Positions 22,701 to 25,462 of a stretch of DNA of 25,462 bases are shown piece by piece. Each line of letters starts with the position of its first letter. Position 1 is the stretch's first letter. The translations under genes and the position numbers were made by a program. Under the pieces are notes generated by a model, which searched no databases, was not told the DNA's origin, and saw only the letters and a program-made list of their open reading frames with translations. The stretch is taken from the NCBI RefSeq assembly GCF_008831285.2, contig NW_022205008.1, positions 1 to 25,462 on the forward strand, given 5' to 3'. This stretch comes from Nymphaea colorata (taxonomy: Eukaryota > Streptophyta > Magnoliopsida > Nymphaeales > Nymphaeaceae).

Positions 22701-23580
22701 CGCAAGCACGCAGACCTGCATCTGTAGCACTGGCTACATTATCAACGGAACCAAGTGCGTGAAGTGCAGCAACATCACCTTCTCCACAGCCACCTCAGTG
22801 TCAGGAGTCTCATGTGCTTGCAACCCACCTTCATATGGTTAGCTACCAGTCTTACCTGCGGGTGTGATTCCAACAGTGTCCTGAGCCCCATCGTATCTAA
22901 AAGCAGACATGCATTAACTGTGATGCCTTCGTAGGCTCTGACGGCATTGATACTTTGACACCACTAAGTGTCATTGCTTGGGTGGTCTCGTTTGGGATTC
23001 CCTAAAGAAGATCTGCTTGTGCTCAGTCGGAAACTCAACGAACAGCACTAAAGCAACTCCACAAACTCCTCGGCTGTGCAAGCGATCATTGGGCCGATGC
23101 CACCTGCATCCTCTGCAACAACGCCACCGACCCAACATCGTGAACCCGCCCGTCGACGCTACAACTGCAAGTGCGCGGACCCCTTCATCTGGGACAACCT
23201 CCAGAGGAAGTGCGTCAGGTGCAGCAGCATCCCCAACGGCGACTCCAAGAAGAAGGGCAACGAACTCATCTGCAACTGCAAGACCGGCTTCTACTTCGAC
23301 ATCTACACCAACCAGTGCGTGAAGACTCCCAAGAAGGACTGTACGGCCACCAACATCACCAACTGCCTCAACTGCACCCTCATTCCCAACGCTGATACAA
23401 GTTCAGGTCCCGTCCCACTCGACATAGCAGAGTACCTCAACGCGAAGGACAACAGCTAATCACGACCCAGTATTCATCCATTTCCTCGACGATCAACAAG
23501 TACAAGGCTACCAGTGTCTCTGCGCCGTAGGCTACTACTGGGAGCCGACCAGGAAGAGATGCTTCATGGTCTTCAGGTGA
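10747..23580 (+). CDS. Fibrocystin-L (PKHD1L1)-like giant surface protein, copy B, complete
   Basis: The ATG at 10747 begins a textbook signal peptide: MVKVKKN, then LLFLILILLLLPS, then SQA. After a probable 29-nt intron (10811-10839) the protein continues through TIG domains, PA14, more TIG, an F5/8C-like module, G8-PbH1 twice, a globular region and a cysteine-rich stalk, ending at TGA 23578-23580. Total coding length is about 4,270 residues, close to the roughly 4,240 of human PKHD1L1. PA14 between N-terminal TIG repeats is also a PKHD1L1 feature. No C-terminal membrane helix is present, so as drawn the product is secreted. Apparent single-base losses break the frame near 10941, 11353, 11581, 12640, 12712, 13025, 13455, 16468, 16791, 17145, 17268, 17825, 19245, 20135, 23095, 23132 and elsewhere. 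Similarity resumes in the next frame each time. It could be functional with sequence errors, or a recent pseudogene. Confidence 0.85.
10811..10839 (+). other. Probable 29-nt spliceosomal intron in copy B
   Basis: It starts GTAAAAG, ends CCTTTCAG, and is AT-rich. Without removal the signal-peptide frame hits TGA about 30 codons on (AGA-CGC-TGA region). With removal the frame runs from the signal peptide into SEEVTINYVSRTLNGFSNAQ and the first TIG domain. Introns of this size are usual in oligohymenophorean ciliates. The alternative is a frameshift. Confidence 0.65.
10840..11830 (+). other. Copy B: N-terminal IPT/TIG domains
   Basis: TIG 1 runs from ITINYV-like sequence through GGGTVLYISG and FSPVAGDIQIYFG to about 11100. 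TIG 2 starts near 11170 (YEVFPSTTVGNNMISIYGVH). TIG 3 starts near 11535 (GGLNGHVLTFTGTGF) and ends with CKVISSTQGSIQIQLPPYEA. The G-x-x-h-x-h-x-G-x-x-F pattern seen in each is the TIG hallmark. Three frame breaks occur (about 10941, 11353 and 11581), the first and third inside or next to the glycine-rich motif. This part has no counterpart in the window for copy A, because copy A is cut before it. Confidence 0.75.
11830..12170 (+). other. Copy B: PA14 domain
   Basis: The segment DYLRGYFFAPADG, one TAG codon, then YTFEASVDDSMIVWM is the PA14 core: an aromatic-rich strand, the P-x-x-G-x-Y-T-F motif and the DD pair. It is followed by KTITLNKGYYYMEILARDF, matching the PA14 'L..G.yYpi....' strand. 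PA14 is a beta-barrel that often binds carbohydrates. It sits between TIG domains, as in vertebrate PKHD1L1. The frame is open through the whole domain and to about 12640. Confidence 0.85.
13430..15390 (+). other. Copy B: second IPT/TIG array
   Basis: At least four TIG-like units are visible. They are near 13460 (NGGVTVTVTGTGFP), 13745 (SIQSASPIIKQNIVVTGTNF), 14580 (GQIVSVTGNGF) and 15105 (ISTITPTPATVSFGGQG). Intervening sequence such as VTVGSTPVTIETITPTLLTF is typical of the strand before the next unit. From 14590 onward the array aligns with copy A from position 1. Single-base losses near 13455, 13515, 13690 and 14810 shift the frame. Unit boundaries are approximate. Confidence 0.65.
15430..15735 (+). 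other. Copy B: discoidin (F5/8C)-like module
   Basis: CYLGLDFGSGAQGFITKIRY and NYFDGAVFEGSNDN are read as in copy A and support an F5/8C-type fold. The second half of the module is shorter than in copy A: the Ala-rich segment after the Trp-Asn pair is missing, and several single bases are lost near 15590-15700. The stretch of copy A ending CQLAEIEISG corresponds here to CQLA, one TAG, then IEF, one of the GAG/TAG exchanges used to infer the code. Confidence 0.6.
16103..17345 (+). other. Copy B: G8 domain 1 and first parallel beta-helix block
   Basis: G8 starts MDRWSSTATWGGEVPPRDGD, almost identical in protein sequence to copy A. It is followed by the TLLVDQSTP and EGGRIIFSDETDMTLDA strands. 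The beta-helix block includes YRHFSGTENYGGKNFVMNAE, GLLTRNIVIQGDN, HHSHARVLTIHGTHYLL and NNHAAGGDFYGFWYE. Frame breaks by one lost base occur near 16468, 16791, 17145 and 17268. The protein match to copy A resumes after each. DNA differences from copy A here are largely at third codon positions. Confidence 0.85.
18565..20260 (+). other. Copy B: G8 domain 2 and second parallel beta-helix block
   Basis: The second G8 reads RKWSNASQWPN, one TAG, ALPKEGDNVTIPYEWNLLLD and IWVQQGTIYIGTKDKPHPYK, intact where copy A is broken. PbH1 repeats follow to about 20260, with DGCGQYGSSNAGIR, NVTFDNNVFHYGKKYIVI and YYNMFFTDNQRGFTLRF. Lost bases near 19245, 19870 and 20135 shift the frame. Parts of this block (about 18960-19245 and 19970-20100) are nearly identical at DNA level to copy A. 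Confidence 0.8.
21500..23580 (+). other. Copy B: cysteine-rich, N-glycosylation-rich C-terminal stalk
   Basis: The cysteine modules match copy A in order: CYCDAAYI, CDSIPYALNATDP, CKCNPSYEFFPINNTCICP-type modules, CISCNSSNMTGSVSANGSQC, CKCADPFIWDNLQRKC and CKTGFYFDIYTNQC. The DNA of about 21760-22260 and 23080-23450 is markedly more GC-rich at third positions than copy A and than the rest of copy B. The frame breaks repeatedly, for example near 21750, 22350, 22540, 22895, 23095 and 23132. It ends YYWEPTRKRCFMVFR then TGA, the same as copy A, with no membrane segment. Confidence 0.7.
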
Positions 23581-23671
23581 TTTGTTCTCATCATTATCAT
23601 ACATCCATAAATCAATTTTTTAGATAAGATATTATTTCATGTATTCATTTATAAGATAATTATGTAATGCA
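23581..23671. other. 91-bp convergent intergenic spacer
   Basis: This AT-rich stretch separates the stop of copy B (+ strand) from the stop of the acidic zinc-ribbon gene (- strand), so both 3' ends must lie within it. An AG at about 23623-23624 preceded by a T-run could act as an acceptor for the GTGATTTG at 23577, but the exon that follows would run antisense through the neighbouring gene, so I do not favour splicing here. Confidence 0.5.
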
Positions 23672-25000
23672 TCAAGGGCTGCCTTAGCTTTTCTTTTTAA
23701 ACGTGACGTCGTAGAGCTGGTCGCAATCTAAGCAAAAAAAGATGTTCAAAACGCGGTTTCCCACTTGTTTCCTTACGCCTTTATTTCTGAGAAGACCGCA
23801 GCCATGACAGCCGGTTAGCATGTATTGGTCGCTCTTTGCTTATTATCGTTCCTTTTCAAGGCTTTCGATCCGTCTTTGCATGATTTGCATCATTTTCTGC
23901 ATATTGATGAGCATCATCTCATTTTTGATCACTTTTTCGAGAAGAGATTCATCGTTGCGGTTTTCGCTCTCGTTGGAGCTCTCTCCAGCGTGCTTTTGTA
24001 TTTCCGAAATATCCTTTTTCTAAGAATTTAGGATGCAAAATTAGCTGTGGGAAGCATCAACCTGTTTGGCTTCTTCAGTTGTGATGATTGGCTGTGAATT
24101 TTACCGTTTATTTGTCGATTGATCTGGAATGGTGATTGTCTTTGCTTCATTTACGCTTCTTTCTTTATGGTTGGATATTTAAACTATTTCTGCTCCATTT
24201 TATTGTGGTAATTACTCAGGCTTACCTTATGATTCCTATTAAGAATCACTCATTTCACTAACTTTAACGGGCTAAGCTGATTCTTATTATTAGCTTTCTT
24301 CTGATTATTCTGATTACTCTGACTAGCTTTTATGCTTGCCATTATTGCCCTCAGATTATAGCTATTTGAGATTAGGCTTCAAGCCTTTGTTAGCTTCCTA
24401 TATCTTGGGTTGCTCATCCTTTTCACTTTTTTGCTTTTCTAGCTCTTCTACCTCTTCTTCCTGTGGCTAATCTTCTACTTCTGAGTCAGTTTGATCGCTA
24501 TCCTCTAATTCCTAAACTTCTTCTTTTTTGGCTTATTACTCTTCCTATTCTTCTTCTGATGAGGACGATTAAATTTATTCTTAAGATTATTTCTGTTTCT
24601 TGACGGCAGGATTGTCAGTTTTTTACTTTCTGATACCATTCTATTGCTCGTTTTTTTGATTATTTTATTTTTTCTTAGGCCTATCATCTAGTTCAGAATC
24701 ATGGTCATCAGAACCCTTCATTGATTAATTGCTGTCAAAATATTGTTCTTTGTTTGAATCAACTTCATCCTATTTTCCTTCTTATTACTGTTTGCCTTAT
24801 GGCTACTAATGCTATGAGTCATTGGCTGAATCTGGAGCTTCTTTCTCTGAATCTTCATCTTTGTCTGACTCATCTTAAATCTACTGCTCACTATCCTCTT
24901 CCAGCTACTATTATTCTTACGAGCTAGTTGCTATTTATTTCTCTGAGTCTGCATCCTCTGTTGGTTTTTATTAAATGTATTCAACGACAAATTTGACCAT
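23672..25000 (-). CDS. Acidic low-complexity protein with coiled coil and C-terminal CxxC...CxxC zinc-ribbon-like end
   Basis: With TGA as the only stop this frame is unbroken for 442 residues, beginning MVKFVVEYI and ending at TGA 23672-23674. Dozens of in-frame TAA/TAG codons lie in the first 280 residues. Read as Glu they give long Ser/Glu/Asp runs (for example SSSSEEE followed by further E; SESEESEESEESEEES). Read as Gln they give mixed S/E/Q runs. Residues about 320-385 form a short coiled coil (LLEKVIKNEMMLINMQKMMQ then IMQRRIESLEKER). The last 55 residues hold GCHGCG and FCLDCD, two CxxC pairs about 24 residues apart, which suggests one bound zinc. The family is not recognised. The acidic region suggests a nuclear or chromatin-associated protein, but that is only inference. 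The true start is probably further upstream (25229). It is the last gene before the telomere and is transcribed inward. Confidence 0.7.
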
Positions 25001-25229
25001 TTTTTTTATTTTTTCTTGATGACATCAACCATCTGAGAGTATTATTCTTCATTTTTTACCTTTATGCACCTCCTGACTCATCTTAATATGATAATACCAC
25101 TGCTCCTCCTTTGAGAGTTTTTAATTCACTGAAAGTATCCTTGGCCGTCTGTCTAAGCTCTTCAAGAGATGGCTTTAAGGCACCGAGTTCTCTGCTTACT
25201 TATTTATATCTGCAGCTGACTTGAGCCAT
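25001..25229 (-). other. Probable 5' part (exon 1) of the acidic zinc-ribbon gene
   Basis: An ATG at 25229 opens MAQVSCRYK, one TAA, VSRELGALKPSLEELRQTAK and FSELKTLKGGA, a helical, charged sequence. Removing a 41-nt candidate intron (25060-25100, starting GTGGTATT and ending ATAAAG) continues into VKNEE, one TAA, YSQMVDVIKKK and on to the MVKFVVEYI start. One extra base is needed in an A-run at about 25001-25008, where a homopolymer error is easy to imagine. If right, the protein has about 480-520 residues. Without the correction the frames do not join. Confidence 0.4.
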
Positions 25230-25390
25230 GCTTAGAACTAATAATTTTTGATGAAATAAGTATAAAAATAGATTGAAAGGCAATATAAATCTTAAACCAT
25301 AATCATCCAATATTTCGCAGAGGATAAAGGTTAGTAATAGTAATAGTCAATCAAAATAAAGCAATTCAATTATATCTCATATTCTAATTA
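25230..25390. other. Short AT-rich subtelomeric region
   Basis: About 160 bp of AT-rich DNA lie between the ATG of the last gene and the first telomere repeat. It must hold that gene's promoter and leader. No repeats, no coding similarity and no degenerate telomere units were seen, so gene density runs almost to the chromosome tip, as in other ciliate macronuclear chromosomes. Confidence 0.6.
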
Positions 25391-25462
25391 GGGGTTGGGG
25401 TTGGGGTTGGGGTTGGGGTTGGGGGTTGGGGTTGGGGTTGGGGGTTGGGTTGGGGTTGGGGT
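25391..25462 (+). repeat. Telomere, G4T2-type repeats (TTGGGG), some G3T2 and G5T2 units
   Basis: Parsed 5'->3': five GGGGTT units, one GGGGGTT, two GGGGTT, one GGGGGTT, one GGGTT, one GGGGTT and a partial unit. The G-rich strand runs to the 3' end, the correct polarity for a right chromosome end. G4T2 is the repeat of Tetrahymena, Glaucoma and several other oligohymenophoreans, and is distinct from the G4T4 of spirotrichs. The join to unique sequence is abrupt (TCTAATTA then GGGG), as expected for de novo telomere addition in the macronucleus. The length variants could be telomerase slippage or sequencing error in G-runs. Confidence 0.97.

Larger units (their letters stand above)
14590..23600 (+). 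repeat. Second member of a roughly 9-kb tandem duplication (first member 1-9123)
   Basis: Positions 14590-23600 align collinearly with 1-9123 from end to end, with an offset of about 14.59 kb. The left edge of the unit in copy A lies outside the window, so the duplicated unit probably includes the whole gene. Divergence is mostly synonymous, meaning the duplication is old enough for third-position change but the proteins were kept similar. Identity varies strongly along the length. Confidence 0.85.

Noticed and set aside
1-23580. Programmed ribosomal frameshifting of the Euplotes kind as the cause of the frame breaks
   Set aside because: Break sites share no slippery motif, are not at stop codons, differ between the two copies and are almost all single-base losses; the 27-bp repeat shows the same loss at random places.
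23820-24031. Two overlapping + strand frames of about 68 codons with strongly hydrophobic, membrane-like translations
   Set aside because: They are the complement of the coiled coil and the start of the zinc-ribbon part of the - strand gene; the - strand frame is open for 1.3 kb and has a coherent domain pattern.
24505-24687. - strand frame with a Lys-rich translation and its own ATG
   Set aside because: It is a different phase of the same strand as the acidic gene; its basic, low-complexity content is a shift product of the Glu/Asp/Ser-rich frame.
1-25390. Tetrahymena, Paramecium or spirotrich origin
   Set aside because: Coding sequence is too GC-rich for Tetrahymena or Ichthyophthirius, the telomere is not the G4T4 spirotrich type, and the TAR-to-GAR exchanges fit Gln poorly. 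Held open for Gln-code oligohymenophoreans, not fully excluded.

Overview
The window is the right-hand end of a ciliate macronuclear chromosome. It finishes in a terminal G-rich telomere (G4T2 repeats, positions 25391-25462). Its genes read through only if TAA and TAG are sense codons and TGA is the sole stop. G4T2 telomeres are typical of oligohymenophorean ciliates. The base composition of the genes is far less AT-rich than in Tetrahymena or Ichthyophthirius. Comparing two paralogous genes in the window, TAA/TAG is exchanged with GAA/GAG about twice as often as with CAA/CAG. The last gene also becomes a clean acidic Ser/Glu protein if TAR is read as Glu. I therefore favour the peritrich code (UAR = Glu, NCBI table 30) over the Tetrahymena/Paramecium code (UAR = Gln). 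This is an inference, and Gln is not excluded.

Layout. (1) 1-9103, + strand: the last two thirds of a giant fibrocystin-L (PKHD1L1)-like gene, here called copy A, cut by the window start. (2) 9104-10746: a 1.6 kb spacer holding one or two weak open frames with hydrophobic segments, then AT-rich upstream DNA. (3) 10747-23580, + strand: copy B, a complete tandem paralogue with a signal peptide, a probable 29-nt intron, IPT/TIG domains, PA14, more TIG, a discoidin (F5/8C)-like module, two G8 plus parallel beta-helix blocks, a conserved C-terminal globular region and a cysteine-rich stalk. From 14590 on it aligns to copy A from position 1. (4) 23581-23671: a 91-bp convergent spacer. (5) 23672-25000 (probably to 25229), - strand: an acidic, low-complexity protein with a short coiled coil and a C-terminal CxxC...CxxC zinc-ribbon-like end, transcribed away from the telomere. 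(6) 25230-25390: short subtelomere. (7) 25391-25462: telomere.

Both giant genes are interrupted many times by apparent single-base deletions. Protein similarity resumes at once in another frame, and the two copies are broken at different places. A three-unit 27-bp repeat in copy A has lost a different base in each unit. I read most of these breaks as sequence or assembly deletions rather than biology, but recent pseudogenisation is not ruled out. The two giant proteins are probably secreted or cell-surface adhesion/matrix proteins. Nothing links the subtelomeric acidic protein to them apart from position. No rRNA, tRNA, transposon, CRISPR or prokaryotic-type operon was seen.
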